Positions 15,292-24,001 of a DNA stretch of 64,000 nucleotides are shown piece by piece. Made by a program: the position numbers and the translations under genes. The notes beneath the pieces were generated by a model. That model did not search any database. It was not told where the DNA came from and was given only the letters and a program-made list of their open reading frames with translations. Source of the stretch: Chachezhania sediminis (GTDB taxonomy: Bacteria > Pseudomonadota > Alphaproteobacteria > Rhodobacterales > Rhodobacteraceae); assembly GCF_009765275.1 (NCBI RefSeq), contig NZ_VOPH01000002.1, positions 248,001 through 312,000 on the forward strand, written 5' to 3'. Positions within the stretch are counted from its first letter, which is position 1. Every line of letters begins with the position of its first letter.

Positions 15292-15591
15292 GGGGTGGCT
15301 CCTCTCGATTGCAGATTCTGACACCTGCACTATGGCGCATTGCGACGCCGGGGAGCGGGAGCCATCCACCCCATCTGCTTTCTGAGAGAGGACGGAGTAC
15401 ATGCATGCCCGCAGCGAAAGTCCGCTCTCCGTCGTTCGTGTCGTCCAGGCGGGTGCCGTCATGCTGCGGCTCGCTTGAGTGACCGCATACGGCTGACAGG
15501 GAGCGTAGGCCAAGCCAGGAACCATGCGCGTTGGAAGCCGAGCAAGTCCACGTCATCGGCCATGCTGCTTCAGAAGCGCGGCGTTCGTGGT
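15292..15591 (-). other. Non-coding flank upstream of IS110 transposase; possible guide (bridge) RNA region
   Basis: About 300 bases without a supported gene, immediately upstream of the transposase start. In IS110 elements the non-coding end next to the recombinase gene encodes a structured guide RNA (bridge RNA) that pairs with target and donor DNA; for IS1111-type members it lies at the other end. This is the best place to look for it here. The structure was not folded, so the call is positional only. Confidence 0.35.
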
Positions 15592-16227
15592 TCACCGCGG
15601 CGACCAGCGCCCTTCTAGTCCCTCATCGACGTGCTTCTGCCAAGCCGCCTCGTCACGCTCATACTGTTCGAACTGACTATCCTCGTAGGCTTCTGGATCC
15701 GGCGGCGCGGGGATGTTCTCCGGATGGAACTTGTACACCATCTCGCTTGCGACCACCTCATCGACCAGACGCTTGTCGATCATGAGCCCCCGCTCCTGCG
15801 CATAGCCGATCGTTTCATTGATGATCTTCTCCTGCCTCGAAAGGGGGATACCCTTGTAGTCGGTCAGGAGAACGCGAAGCATCCAGATCGTCGTGGATAC
15901 GACCCGCTCGTACGCCTCGCTTGACGGGCGGCCGGTCAGGATCTCGTTCAGATCAACCCCGGTGTACATGTTGAGGCGGACGAGCGCCTCGGTCGGGATC
16001 GATCGCTTCCCGCTTTCATAGGCGTAGTAGCTCCGCGGCGTGATGCCCATCATCTCCGCCATCTCGGTCTTGGTGAAGCCGCGCTTCTTCCTGAAGCGTT
16101 CGAGGTTGGCGTGGGGCTCCGCCGCGAGCGCGGCCGCCAGGGCCTCTTCCTGGCTTCGGGCTTCCTCCTCTTCCTCGAAAGCACGGGCATACTCGTCCGG
16201 GTCGACCGGGGTGAATTTGAACGCCAT
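15592..16227 (-). CDS. XRE-family transcriptional regulator of the island
   Basis: 211 residues. An acidic N-terminal helix (EYARAFEEEEEARSQEEALA) precedes a helix-turn-helix domain at about residues 45-100: RFRKKRGFTKTEMAEMMGI, then PRSYYAYESGKRSIP. The rest is helical with no catalytic motif and may serve for dimerisation or sensing. Start: ATG 16227 with GAGG upstream, rather than the longer frame from 16347 that would run over the divergent gene. It is divergent from the two small ORFs and the integrase, as expected of an island repressor controlling excision. A palindrome at 16248-16261 is its likely operator. Confidence 0.8.
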   Translation of the reverse strand: MAFKFTPVDPDEYARAFEEEEEARSQEEALAAALAAEPHANLERFRKKRGFTKTEMAEMMGITPRSYYAYESGKRSIPTEALVRLNMYTGVDLNEILTGRPSSEAYERVVSTTIWMLRVLLTDYKGIPLSRQEKIINETIGYAQERGLMIDKRLVDEVVASEMVYKFHPENIPAPPDPEAYEDSQFEQYERDEAAWQKHVDEGLEGRWSPR

Positions 16228-16247
16228 TGTCACGGCCTCGCAGGATA

Positions 16248-16261
16248 GGAACAATCGTTCC
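16248..16261. promoter_or_regulatory. Candidate operator GGAAC-AATC-GTTCC
   Basis: A 14-base inverted repeat with five-base arms lies 20 bases upstream of the XRE regulator start and about 90 bases upstream of the divergent small ORF. A looser ACAAT...ATTGT pair overlaps it. Position and symmetry fit autoregulation by the XRE protein; no promoter boxes were assigned. Confidence 0.4.
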
Positions 16262-16349
16262 GGCAATTGTGCCCGAAAAAAGAAAGTCTGTGAAGCCGTG
16301 CATTTGACTGGTAGCATCGGCCCGACAGCGCATGAAACCGGAGGCACCG

Positions 16350-16559
16350 ATGTCGGAACTCTTGATGGAAGGGAAAACCCCGGAGAACTGGGCGAAGCAG
16401 TTGCTCGAGCACGGTGTGCGGGTGTCGCCGCGCCTCATCCGCACGAAGGCGCGTGAGACCGGCAACTACTACCAGCTTGGCAACCTGATGCTCCTGTCTC
16501 CGGAGCAGATCGAGGCACTGCTGATGCCGGGGCGGCCCCAGGCTGACCAGAGAGCCTGA
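16350..16559 (+). CDS. Small DNA-binding-type protein, possibly excisionase
   Basis: 69 residues from ATG 16350, with GGAGG five bases before it; ATG 16332 lacks a ribosome-binding site. The sequence WAKQLLEHGVRVSPRLIRTKA followed by a short strand and SPEQIEALL looks like a winged-helix or AlpA/Xis-like fold. It is the first gene of the small-ORF / small-ORF / integrase unit. Excisionases are typically small, DNA-binding and located beside the integrase, but the family assignment is only by size, context and helix pattern. Confidence 0.55.
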   Translation: MSELLMEGKTPENWAKQLLEHGVRVSPRLIRTKARETGNYYQLGNLMLLSPEQIEALLMPGRPQADQRA

Positions 16560-16569
16560 GGGGGCGAAG

Positions 16570-16743
16570 ATGGCGGCAGAGAAGGCACGCATCACGCAAT
16601 CCGAGTTGACCCGATACCTGAAGGCGTATCGGGATGCCGGGATCCCCATCGGGCGTTCAGAGATCAGCCGTGATGGCACCGTCGTCATCTACACGGCCAC
16701 GCCGAAGGCGCAGGAGGAGGACAACCCGTGGGATCAGGCCTGA
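16570..16743 (+). CDS. Small 57-aa protein overlapping the integrase start
   Basis: The ATG at 16570 follows GAGGGGG and opens a 57-codon frame ending at TGA 16741-16743, overlapping the integrase GTG (16728) by 16 bases. The product (MAAEKARITQSELTRYLKAY...) has an N-terminal helix and a short strand pair (TVVIYTATP). Strong spacing and overlap with both neighbours support a real, translationally coupled gene. Similar small ORFs before integrases are common in Rhodobacterales islands. Function unknown. Confidence 0.6.
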   Translation: MAAEKARITQSELTRYLKAYRDAGIPIGRSEISRDGTVVIYTATPKAQEEDNPWDQA

Positions 16744-17855
16744 AACGGAGCCGCCAGTATCCCGGCGCGACCTCTTATTTCGACCGCCACGGCAAGCGCC
16801 GCTGGCGCTTCCGCAAGGGCGGCTTCTCGGCCGAGCTTGGATCGGACTACGGCTCAGAGGATTTCATCCGGCGATACGAGGCCGCGCTGGAGGGGCATCG
16901 GACGCGCGGAGGCGTCGGCGCCGGCCGCGCGAAACCCGGCAGTGTCGGTCTGCTCGTCTCGAAATGGTACCGGTCGCAGGACTTCCTGGCGCTCGAGGCA
17001 TCGACGCAGCGCGTTTACCGCGGTGTGGTCGAGAGCTTCCGCCAGCAGCACGGCGACAAGCCCGTGCACCTGATGCAGCTCCGTCATGTGCAGGACCTTC
17101 TGGCTTCCAAGGCGGACACGCCTGCAGCGGCCAACAACCTGCGCAAGAGGCTGATCCAGCTTCTGGACTACGCGATGACGCTGGAATGGCGGACCGACAA
17201 CCCGGCACGTGCCACGAAGCCCTACAAGGTCGCCACGGAGGGCTTTCACACCTGGACCGAGGCGGAGATTGCGAAGTTCATCCAGACACATCCTGAGGGC
17301 ACCGAGGCGCACAGGGTGATGACGCTGATGGCCTACACCGGAGTGGCCCGCGTGGATGCGGTGCAGCTTGGCCCTTGGAACATCAAGGATGGGCGGTTTC
17401 AGTACCGTCGCCAGAAGACGAAGAAGACCAACGGGCGTCTGATCTCGATTCCCGTGCATCCGGACCTTGCAGCGGTGTTGTCCAAGTTGCCGCCCGACCG
17501 CCCCTACATCTCCACGAGGCGCGGTACGGCGCGCACAGCGGCCGGCCTGGGCAATCTCATGCAGCGCTGGACCCGTGAGGCGGATTTGCCCGCCTGCTCC
17601 TCTCACGGCCTGCGGAAGGCCTGTGCGCGGCGACTCGCGGAGGCAGGAGCGACCACGAACCAGATCGCGTCGGTGACCGGCCACAAGACGCTGGCGCTTG
17701 TGCAGCACTACACGGCTGCGGCAGAACGCGAAGGATTGGCGGATTCAGCTTTCGAGAAGCTGCTCGCACGTCCGAATGGAGAACAAAACTTGGCGAACCT
17801 TCCTGATTGGTTCGCCAATATCGACACCAAGTCCCTTAAAGGAAAGGAAAACTGA
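16728..17855 (+). CDS. int: Tyrosine-type site-specific integrase
   Basis: 375 residues. The GTG start has AGGAGGAGG eight bases upstream. An N-terminal SAM-like/core-binding part (about 70-180) precedes the catalytic domain: YTGVARVDAV (first Arg), a central Lys region KTKKTNGRLI, SSHGLRKACARRL (His and Arg near residues 293-296), VTGHKTLALVQHYT (second His and the nucleophile Tyr). All the usual catalytic residues are present, so it is probably active. The gene ends seven bases from the 3' end of tRNA-Lys, its presumed attachment site. It most likely integrates and, with a small partner, excises the island. Confidence 0.92.
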   Translation: MGSGLKRSRQYPGATSYFDRHGKRRWRFRKGGFSAELGSDYGSEDFIRRYEAALEGHRTRGGVGAGRAKPGSVGLLVSKWYRSQDFLALEASTQRVYRGVVESFRQQHGDKPVHLMQLRHVQDLLASKADTPAAANNLRKRLIQLLDYAMTLEWRTDNPARATKPYKVATEGFHTWTEAEIAKFIQTHPEGTEAHRVMTLMAYTGVARVDAVQLGPWNIKDGRFQYRRQKTKKTNGRLISIPVHPDLAAVLSKLPPDRPYISTRRGTARTAAGLGNLMQRWTREADLPACSSHGLRKACARRLAEAGATTNQIASVTGHKTLALVQHYTAAAEREGLADSAFEKLLARPNGEQNLANLPDWFANIDTKSLKGKEN

Positions 17856-17862
17856 TGTTCAG

Positions 17863-17938
17863 TGGTGAGCCGTGCAGGATTCGAACCTGCGACCCACTGA
17901 TTAAAAGTCAGTTGCTCTACCAACTGAGCTAACGGCCC
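17863..17938 (-). tRNA. tRNA-Lys (anticodon UUU), island attachment site
   Basis: The minus strand folds into a full cloverleaf: acceptor GGGCCGT paired with ACGGCTC, anticodon stem ACTGA/TCAGT around loop CTTTTAA (anticodon TTT), T-arm GCAGG...TTCGAATCCTGC, and an encoded CCA at 17863-17865. The 3' end faces the integrase, so the island's att site is expected in the T-arm/acceptor segment. The tRNA has been restored intact by the crossover. Confidence 0.95.
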
Positions 17939-18062
17939 ACTCTGTTGCGCCATTCTGGCGCTGTTCCACCCTTCTGTCGTTCCGTGCATCCAGACCGGAT
18001 GAACACCGAGCAGCGTCCGGGAGGGTCGGCCCCGATCATTGACCGGTGTCGACTAGGCGGCC

Positions 18063-18091
18063 CTAATATGAGAGGTCCCGAACGCGGTCAA
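18063..18091 (-). promoter_or_regulatory. Candidate promoter of tRNA-Lys (TTGACC-N17-TATTAG)
   Basis: On the minus strand a -35 box TTGACC (18086-18091) and a -10 box TATTAG (18063-18068) are separated by exactly 17 bases, about 125 bases upstream of the tRNA 5' end. This is a good housekeeping-type promoter; a 5' leader would be processed off. Confidence 0.55.
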
Positions 18092-18132
18092 CCCCGGAAC
18101 TGAAGAATTTCCGCAAGCTGCCGCAGGGGGAT

Positions 18133-19002
18133 ATGGATTCCGTCCGCTGCGGCGGCTATATGCGCCCAATGTCCAATGCCGCGACCCCCGATCTGCCCTT
18201 CATGAAGATGCACGGGCTGGGAAACGACTTCGTCGTTCTGGATGCGCGTGCGCGCCCGATCGATGTGCCGCCCGCGCTGGCGCTGGCTCTGGCCGACCGG
18301 CACCGCGGCGTGGGCTTCGACCAGCTGGCGGTGATCGAGAACGGCGCGGGCGACGCCCACCTGCGGTTCTTGAATGCCGACGGCTCGGCCTCGGCCGCGT
18401 GCGGGAACGCGACGCGCTGCATCGCGCGCTACCTGATGGCCGAAACCGGCAAGACCCGTCTGCGCCTGACCACCGATCGCGGCGAACTGGACGCGTTGGA
18501 CGCCGGGAACGGCCTGACCTCGGTCAACATGGGGCCGCCGCAGCTGCGCTGGGACGAGATCCCGCTGGCGCGCGAAATGGACACGCTGGAACTGCCCATC
18601 GACGGGCGCCCCACGGCGACCGGCATGGGCAATCCGCATTGCACCTTCTTTGTCGATGATGCCGAGGCCATCGACCTTGCCACCTTCGGCTCGGCCATCG
18701 AACACCACCCGCTGTACCCGGAACGCACAAATGTGCAGGTCGCCCATGTGCTGGGTCCCGACCGGCTGCGTATGCGGGTCTGGGAACGGGGGACGGGGAT
18801 CACGCTGGCCTCGGGCTCGTCCTCCTGCGCCACGGCCGTCGCAGCGGCGCGGCGCGGACTGACCGGGCGGTCGGTGGACATCGTGCTGGACGGCGGCACC
18901 TTGCGGGTCGACTGGCGCGAGGACGGCGTCTGGATGACCGGACCGACCGCCCATGTCTTTTCCGGCACCCTGACCGCGTCCTTCCTGGAGGGGCTGCTGT
19001 GA
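18133..19002 (+). CDS. dapF: Diaminopimelate epimerase
   Basis: Converts LL- to meso-diaminopimelate for lysine and peptidoglycan synthesis in the cytoplasm. The N-terminal [13 protein letters not shown] motif, the first catalytic Cys in [10 protein letters not shown] and the second in [12 protein letters not shown] identify the family; the second motif is usually GTGAC-like, so the Ser run is a mild variant. Length (about 280 residues) is normal. The start is uncertain: ATG 18133 has AGGGGG very close upstream, while ATG 18160 or 18169 would give the more usual N-terminus. It overlaps mtaB by four bases. Confidence 0.93.
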   Translation: MDSVRCGGYMRPMSNAATPDLPFMKMHGLGNDFVVLDARARPIDVPPALALALADRHRGVGFDQLAVIENGAGDAHLRFLNADGSASAACGNATRCIARYLMAETGKTRLRLTTDRGELDALDAGNGLTSVNMGPPQLRWDEIPLAREMDTLELPIDGRPTATGMGNPHCTFFVDDAEAIDLATFGSAIEHHPLYPERTNVQVAHVLGPDRLRMRVWERGTGITLASGSSSCATAVAAARRGLTGRSVDIVLDGGTLRVDWREDGVWMTGPTAHVFSGTLTASFLEGLL

Positions 19003-20279
19003 CGGATGTGCCCACCTTCGTTACGCTGGGCTGCCGGCTCAACGCCTACGAGACCGAAGCGATGAAGCGCCTGGCCGAGGACGCCGGTGCCGAGGATGTC
19101 GTCGTCGTCAACACCTGCGCCGTAACCTCCGAAGCGGTGCGCAAGGCCGGGCAGGAGATCCGCCGCCTGCGCCGCGAACGGCCCGATGCGCGGCTGGTGG
19201 TGACCGGATGCGCCGCGCAGGTCGAACCCGAACGTTTCGCGGCAATGCCCGAGGTCGACGTCGTCGTCGGCAATGCCGAGAAGATGCAGCCCGCGACCTG
19301 GGCCGGGCTGGCCGGCGGTTTCATCGGCGATGTGGAACCCGTGCAGGTCAACGACATCATGTCGGTGACGGAAACGGCGGGGCACCTGATCGATGGATTC
19401 GGTACGCGCTCGCGCGCCTATGTGCAGGTCCAGAACGGCTGCGATCATCGCTGTACCTTCTGCATCATCCCCTTCGGGCGCGGCAATGCACGGTCCGTCC
19501 CGGCGGGGGTCGTGGTGGACCAGATCAAGCGGCTGGTGGATCGCGGCTTCAACGAGGTGGTGCTGACCGGGGTCGATCTGACCAGCTGGGGCTGCGACCT
19601 GCCGGGCAATCCGCCGCTGGGCGACCTTGTGATGCGGATCCTGCGACTGGTCCCGGATCTGGCGCGGCTGCGCATCAGTTCCATCGATTCGATCGAGGCA
19701 GATCCACGGCTGATGGAGGCGATCGCCACCGAACCGCGGCTGATGCCCCACCTGCATCTGTCGCTGCAGCACGGCGACAACCTGATCCTGAAGCGAATGA
19801 AGCGCCGACACCTGCGCGACGACGCGATCCGGTTCTGCGAGGAAGCGCGCGCGCTGCGCCCCGACATGACATATGGCGCCGACATCATCGCCGGTTTCCC
19901 GACGGAAACCGAGGAGATGTTCCAGAACTCCCTTCGCCTGGTCGAGGAATGTGGGCTGACCTGGCTGCACGTCTTCCCCTATTCGCCACGCCCCGGAACG
20001 CCGGCGGCACGGATGCCGCAGGTCCGCGGCGACCGGATCCGCGACCGGGCCCGTCGCCTGCGTGCCGCCGGGGAGTCACGCGTGGGCGCCTATCTGGCCT
20101 CGCGGGTTGGCGAAACGCATCCCGTGTTGATGGAATCCCCGACACGTGGGCGCACGCCCCATTTCGCCGAGGTCGATCTGCCCGATCCGGTGGCAGAAGG
20201 CTCCATCGTCACGAGCCGGATCACGGGCCTCAGCGGATCTGTCCTGACTGGAACACCGGTTGTCGCCGACGCCGCCTGA
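18999..20279 (+). CDS. mtaB: tRNA t6A37 methylthiotransferase MtaB
   Basis: Radical-SAM enzyme that adds a methylthio group to t6A at position 37 of tRNAs. Domains in order: an N-terminal MTTase domain with Cys residues in [18 protein letters not shown] and VTGCAAQ (one [4Fe-4S]), a radical-SAM core with [19 protein letters not shown] (CxxxCxxC), and a C-terminal TRAM-like strand region. 426 residues, as expected. The GTG at 18999 overlaps the dapF stop (GTGA), so the pair is coupled, a common arrangement in alphaproteobacteria. Confidence 0.93.
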   Translation: MTDVPTFVTLGCRLNAYETEAMKRLAEDAGAEDVVVVNTCAVTSEAVRKAGQEIRRLRRERPDARLVVTGCAAQVEPERFAAMPEVDVVVGNAEKMQPATWAGLAGGFIGDVEPVQVNDIMSVTETAGHLIDGFGTRSRAYVQVQNGCDHRCTFCIIPFGRGNARSVPAGVVVDQIKRLVDRGFNEVVLTGVDLTSWGCDLPGNPPLGDLVMRILRLVPDLARLRISSIDSIEADPRLMEAIATEPRLMPHLHLSLQHGDNLILKRMKRRHLRDDAIRFCEEARALRPDMTYGADIIAGFPTETEEMFQNSLRLVEECGLTWLHVFPYSPRPGTPAARMPQVRGDRIRDRARRLRAAGESRVGAYLASRVGETHPVLMESPTRGRTPHFAEVDLPDPVAEGSIVTSRITGLSGSVLTGTPVVADAA

Positions 20280-20414
20280 CAACCTCGTCCCCTGCCCGTC
20301 CAGCGCCCGCAGCGCGATCAAACCCTGGTGCGGCCGACATCACCTGCGCGCCATCGCCCGGAGATACGCAAGCCTGCAACCGCCCTCTACCGGCAACCGT
20401 GCTGCAGGCTCTGT

Positions 20415-21518
20415 TCAGCGCACCAGGAATTCGGCGTGAAGTGCGCCCGCAGCTTTGATGCTTTGCAGGATATCGATCATGTCACGGGGCGAAACGCCCA
20501 GCGCGTTCAGGCCGCTGACCACCTGTGACAGGGTCGTCCCTTCCGGCACCTCGGCCAACTGGATTCCCTGGTCCTGCTGGATGGTGGCGCCCGTGCGCGG
20601 CACGACCACGGTTTCTCCCCGGGCGAACGGGTTCGGTTGCACGACCAGCGGCGTTTCGTCGATCCGCAGCGTCAGGTTCCCCTGGGCCACCGCAACGCGC
20701 GAAAGCCGCACATCCTCGCCCATGACGATGGTGCCGGACCGCTGGTCAACGACCACCCGCGCCTTCGTCTCGGGCTCGATCAGCAAGTTCTCGATCTGGC
20801 CGATGGCATGGGCGGCATTGCCGACATCCGCAGCGGAAACGCTGAAGCGCACGGTCCCTGAATCCAGCATCTGAGCGACCGGACGCTGGAACGCGCGGTT
20901 GATCGCCGCCTCGATCCGCCCCGCGGTCGTGAAATCCGGGTCCCGCAGCGCCAGACGCACATTCGACAGCGACGACAGCTCGAACTCGATCTCGCGTTCG
21001 ACCCTTGCGCCAGAGGGGATCACGCCAGAGGTCGGCACGCCCTGCACCACTTTTGCCGCGTCGCCTTCGGCTGCGACCCCCCCGGCCAGTACGGTGCCCT
21101 GCGCCACGGCATAAATCCGGCCGTCCGCGGCATTCAGCGGCGTCATGATCAGCGTCCCGCCCAGCAGGCTTTTGGAATCTCCGATGGCCGAGACGGTGAC
21201 GTCGATCTGCGACCCTGTCCGCGCAAAGGGCGGCAGCGTCGCCGTCACCATGACCGCGGCAACGTTTTTGGGGCGGAACTGTTCGCCCGTCACGTTGACG
21301 CCAAGGCGTTCCAGGATATTGGCCATGATCTCTTCGGTGAAGGGCGCGTTGCGCAGCCCGTCGCCGGTGCCGTTCAGCCCGACCACAAGGCCATAGCCGA
21401 TCAGGTCGTTGCCCCGGACACCGTCGAATTCGACCAGATCCTTCAGGCGCACGACCCCGGCCGCAGCCGCCTGGACAGACATCAGGGTAACGAGAAGCGC
21501 CAGAAGGACCCGCCTCAC
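20415..21518 (-). CDS. flgI: Flagellar P-ring protein FlgI
   Basis: 367 residues with an N-terminal signal peptide (LLALLVTLMSVQAAAA), then VVRLKDLVEFDGVRGNDLIG and GYGLVVGLNGTGD, the hallmark start of FlgI. It forms the periplasmic P ring around the flagellar rod in the peptidoglycan layer. The GTG start at 21518 overlaps the flgL stop by four bases (GTGA). It is the last gene of the motB-flgE-flgK-flgL-flgI run. Confidence 0.95.
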   Translation of the reverse strand: MRRVLLALLVTLMSVQAAAAGVVRLKDLVEFDGVRGNDLIGYGLVVGLNGTGDGLRNAPFTEEIMANILERLGVNVTGEQFRPKNVAAVMVTATLPPFARTGSQIDVTVSAIGDSKSLLGGTLIMTPLNAADGRIYAVAQGTVLAGGVAAEGDAAKVVQGVPTSGVIPSGARVEREIEFELSSLSNVRLALRDPDFTTAGRIEAAINRAFQRPVAQMLDSGTVRFSVSAADVGNAAHAIGQIENLLIEPETKARVVVDQRSGTIVMGEDVRLSRVAVAQGNLTLRIDETPLVVQPNPFARGETVVVPRTGATIQQDQGIQLAEVPEGTTLSQVVSGLNALGVSPRDMIDILQSIKAAGALHAEFLVR

Positions 21519-22519
21519 AGGAAGTTCACCAGCTTCAGCCGCGACGACCGTGCCGCAACGGAAAACAGCGCTTCCAGCTGGAACTGGACGATTTCAAGCT
21601 GCGTGGCGATGTCGATTGGGTCCGCTTCCAGAAGCTCTGTCCTTGCCTGCTGAAAGGCGCTGCTGGCCGCTCCGTTGCGGCTTTGCGCTTCCTCGATCCG
21701 CTGTTCGGCGAAGCCGACATCGGCGCGCATCCCGGTCAGGCCATCCGACACGGACAAGAGTTCCAGCGCCGCGGCGTCGATCAGTTCGCTTTGCACCGAT
21801 GGGGCGAGGCCCAGCGTCGGATCGTCGATCAGGGCCCCCACCGCTAGGTTGCGCAACATGTCCTTGAACGTGTCGTTGTCGGCCCGAAAATCCAGCGTGA
21901 CCTCCTGCCCCTCGCCCACCCGGAGGGGCGAGACACTGGTGGCCGAACCGCCATAGAAGACCGTGTCGTAACCGGCGGGATCGTCGAACCAGGCCTGGGC
22001 TGCCGCGATCACATCGGCAGCGGTCGTGGCCCCGGCCAACTCGGTCCGCAAGGCCGTCAGCAATGTATCCGTATCCTGCACCGACCGCTGGTCCGTCGCC
22101 GTGCCGGCAAACAGGCTGCGCCCGCCGACGGAAGTGTTCAGCATGGTGATCACGGCGTCCAGCTGCTGTTCGGCCGAATGGGCCAGGTGCGGCAGCGATG
22201 GCCCCGCCGTCGACTGGCTGGCCGACATTGCCGCGCCGATCATGGTCTGGGTCGATTCGTACATGTGTTCCAGGCTGGTCTGCATGCCGGTCGCCACCAG
22301 CTTGGCCTCGGCCGCGGCGGTGTTGATGCCATTCAGCTTCGCCAACCGGTGATCGATATCCGCAAGATAGACATAATCGCCCCCCAGCCGCGCCGAAACG
22401 TTACTGGTTATCCCGCTGGCGAGTTCTTCCGTCAACGTCGACAGGGCCCGCTTGGTCCTGTTGGCCGAGGACGTCAGCATCAGTTGATGCGACCTGTCAC
22501 CGATAGAATTCAAAGCCAT
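21515..22519 (-). CDS. flgL: Flagellar hook-filament junction protein FlgL
   Basis: 334 residues. The helical N-terminus (SIGDRSHQLML...LTEELASGITSNV) and the C-terminal helix (ELLEADPIDIATQLEIVQFQ) are the coiled flagellin-like ends of hook-associated protein 3, which joins hook and filament outside the cell. The middle is variable as in the family. The gene follows flgK by three bases and overlaps flgI, fitting one operon. Confidence 0.88.
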   Translation of the reverse strand: MALNSIGDRSHQLMLTSSANRTKRALSTLTEELASGITSNVSARLGGDYVYLADIDHRLAKLNGINTAAAEAKLVATGMQTSLEHMYESTQTMIGAAMSASQSTAGPSLPHLAHSAEQQLDAVITMLNTSVGGRSLFAGTATDQRSVQDTDTLLTALRTELAGATTAADVIAAAQAWFDDPAGYDTVFYGGSATSVSPLRVGEGQEVTLDFRADNDTFKDMLRNLAVGALIDDPTLGLAPSVQSELIDAAALELLSVSDGLTGMRADVGFAEQRIEEAQSRNGAASSAFQQARTELLEADPIDIATQLEIVQFQLEALFSVAARSSRLKLVNFL

Positions 22520-22522
22520 ACG

Positions 22523-23971
22523 TCAGATCCGCAATAGAGTGTCCATCATTTCGTCCACCGCCGCGATCATCCGCGCATTGGCGGCATAGATCTGTTCGAC
22601 GACAATCAACGTCTGCATCTCGGCATCGGTATCGACGCCTTCGGCCAATTCGATGCGCTGCAGTTCCGTCCGCGAGGCGGAGGCGAAGCTCAGCCTCTGG
22701 CCGGCATAATCCGCCCCCTGTGACACCCGCGACATCAGCGATGCCGCCAGGCCAGAGGCTGTCAGCGCAACGGAACCGAACCGGCCCGACGCCGGCACGC
22801 GACCGTCAGACATGATATCGGCGAAGGCCTGCAACTGGCCGGCATAGCCGACGTCGCCCGGCATGGCCGCACCGAAACCGTCACGCAGATAGGTGCTGTC
22901 GCCGCCCTGTGCCGGGTCGATGATCGTGTTGACGGAAATCCGGCTGGCGATGTCCAGTTCGTCCAGCGGATCGAAGGCCGCACCCTCGTCCGTGAACAGG
23001 CCCGGGTCGCCGATCGCGGCCGTCGGATCCAGGCCCGGGGTCTGGAACCGTTCGATCAGATCGCGCGCCATGCTGTCGAGATCGGACTGCATTTCCACCG
23101 CAAGCTTGTCCCGGATCTCGAACGCGGCGGCCAGCGATCCGCCGGCAATCGCGCTGGAGGCGCTCAGCGTCGTCACCGGTTTGTCGTTGATCGTCAGCCC
23201 CGACAGCAGCCCATTGTCCACCGTCATGTAGGGCGTCGTCTCGCCGACGACGCTGAACCCGATAGTCGCCGCAACACCGTCCAGCATGCGTGATCCGGTG
23301 GTCGTGTAGATCGCGATCTGGCCGTTTTCGCGCGTGACTTCCTGGATCGGGATGATGGTGTTCAGTTCGTCCAGAAGGACTTGCCGTTCGTCCCGCATGC
23401 CGTTCGAGTCGCCCCCCGATACCTCGATCGAGGTGATCCGGGTGTTCAGCAGCTGGATCCGGCCGAGGATTTCGTTCGCGCGGGTCACCTGAATGCCGAT
23501 GGACCGGTCCGCGCGTGAACGTTCTGCCCGCAGGCCGGCGGACGCATCGTTCAGCCCCTCGGCCAGCAGACTGGCCTGGGACACCACAGAATCCAGCCTG
23601 TGGATGCTGTCGGGGCGGCTTTGCGCCTCGAACAGGGAAGATTCGAAGCCGGACACGCGGGCGGCCAGGGAATCCCCCTCCGTCGCGCTGCCGACGACGC
23701 GCACCATCGCGTCGTGATACCGGGACAATGCCGAGAAGTTCGATTCCTCGGCATCGGCCACGCGGCGGTTCGACACCATGACGGGATCGACATTCCGCGT
23801 AATTCCCACGAAACGCACGCCGCCGGTCACCGATGCCGACGCCAGATCCAGGCTTCGGCGCCCGTAGCCCGGCGTCAGGGCGTTGGAGATATTGTCCGAA
23901 ACCACGGCTGTTGCACGGCCCGCCGCAGCGAGTCCGGTCATCGCATTGTTCAGGGCCGTACTGAGAGACAT
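22523..23971 (-). CDS. flgK: Flagellar hook-associated protein FlgK
   Basis: 482 residues. The N-terminal MSLSTALNNAMTGLAAAGRA and VSDNISNALTPGYGRR segments are the conserved rod/hook-type start, and the C-terminal ANARMIAAVDEMMDTLLRI closes the helical domain. FlgK is the first junction protein between hook and filament. The start at 23971 gives the canonical N-terminus. It lies between flgE and flgL in the same direction. Confidence 0.92.
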   Translation of the reverse strand: MSLSTALNNAMTGLAAAGRATAVVSDNISNALTPGYGRRSLDLASASVTGGVRFVGITRNVDPVMVSNRRVADAEESNFSALSRYHDAMVRVVGSATEGDSLAARVSGFESSLFEAQSRPDSIHRLDSVVSQASLLAEGLNDASAGLRAERSRADRSIGIQVTRANEILGRIQLLNTRITSIEVSGGDSNGMRDERQVLLDELNTIIPIQEVTRENGQIAIYTTTGSRMLDGVAATIGFSVVGETTPYMTVDNGLLSGLTINDKPVTTLSASSAIAGGSLAAAFEIRDKLAVEMQSDLDSMARDLIERFQTPGLDPTAAIGDPGLFTDEGAAFDPLDELDIASRISVNTIIDPAQGGDSTYLRDGFGAAMPGDVGYAGQLQAFADIMSDGRVPASGRFGSVALTASGLAASLMSRVSQGADYAGQRLSFASASRTELQRIELAEGVDTDAEMQTLIVVEQIYAANARMIAAVDEMMDTLLRI

Positions 23972-24001
23972 GCAAGGTACTCCGGTCAGGGGTTAAAAGG
24001 C

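Larger units (their letters stand above)
1..17862. mobile_element. Genomic island (right-hand part) integrated at tRNA-Lys
   Basis: Everything left of the tRNA-Lys gene looks like accessory DNA: unrecognised small genes, a PIN/Nudix/AAA+-SLOG cassette, a SIR2-HerA operon, a damaged IS110 element, an XRE regulator and a tyrosine integrase that ends 7 bp from the encoded CCA end of the tRNA. Insertion at a tRNA 3' end by a tyrosine recombinase is the usual mode for such islands. To the right, all genes are conserved chromosomal functions. The left boundary, and with it the second att copy, is outside the window; I found no second copy of the tRNA 3' end inside it. The island edge is inferred, not proven. 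Confidence 0.75.

Noticed and set aside
14333-15385. 350-codon open frame on the plus strand over the IS110 region
   Set aside because: Antisense to the transposase pseudogene; no known IS110 partner is encoded there.
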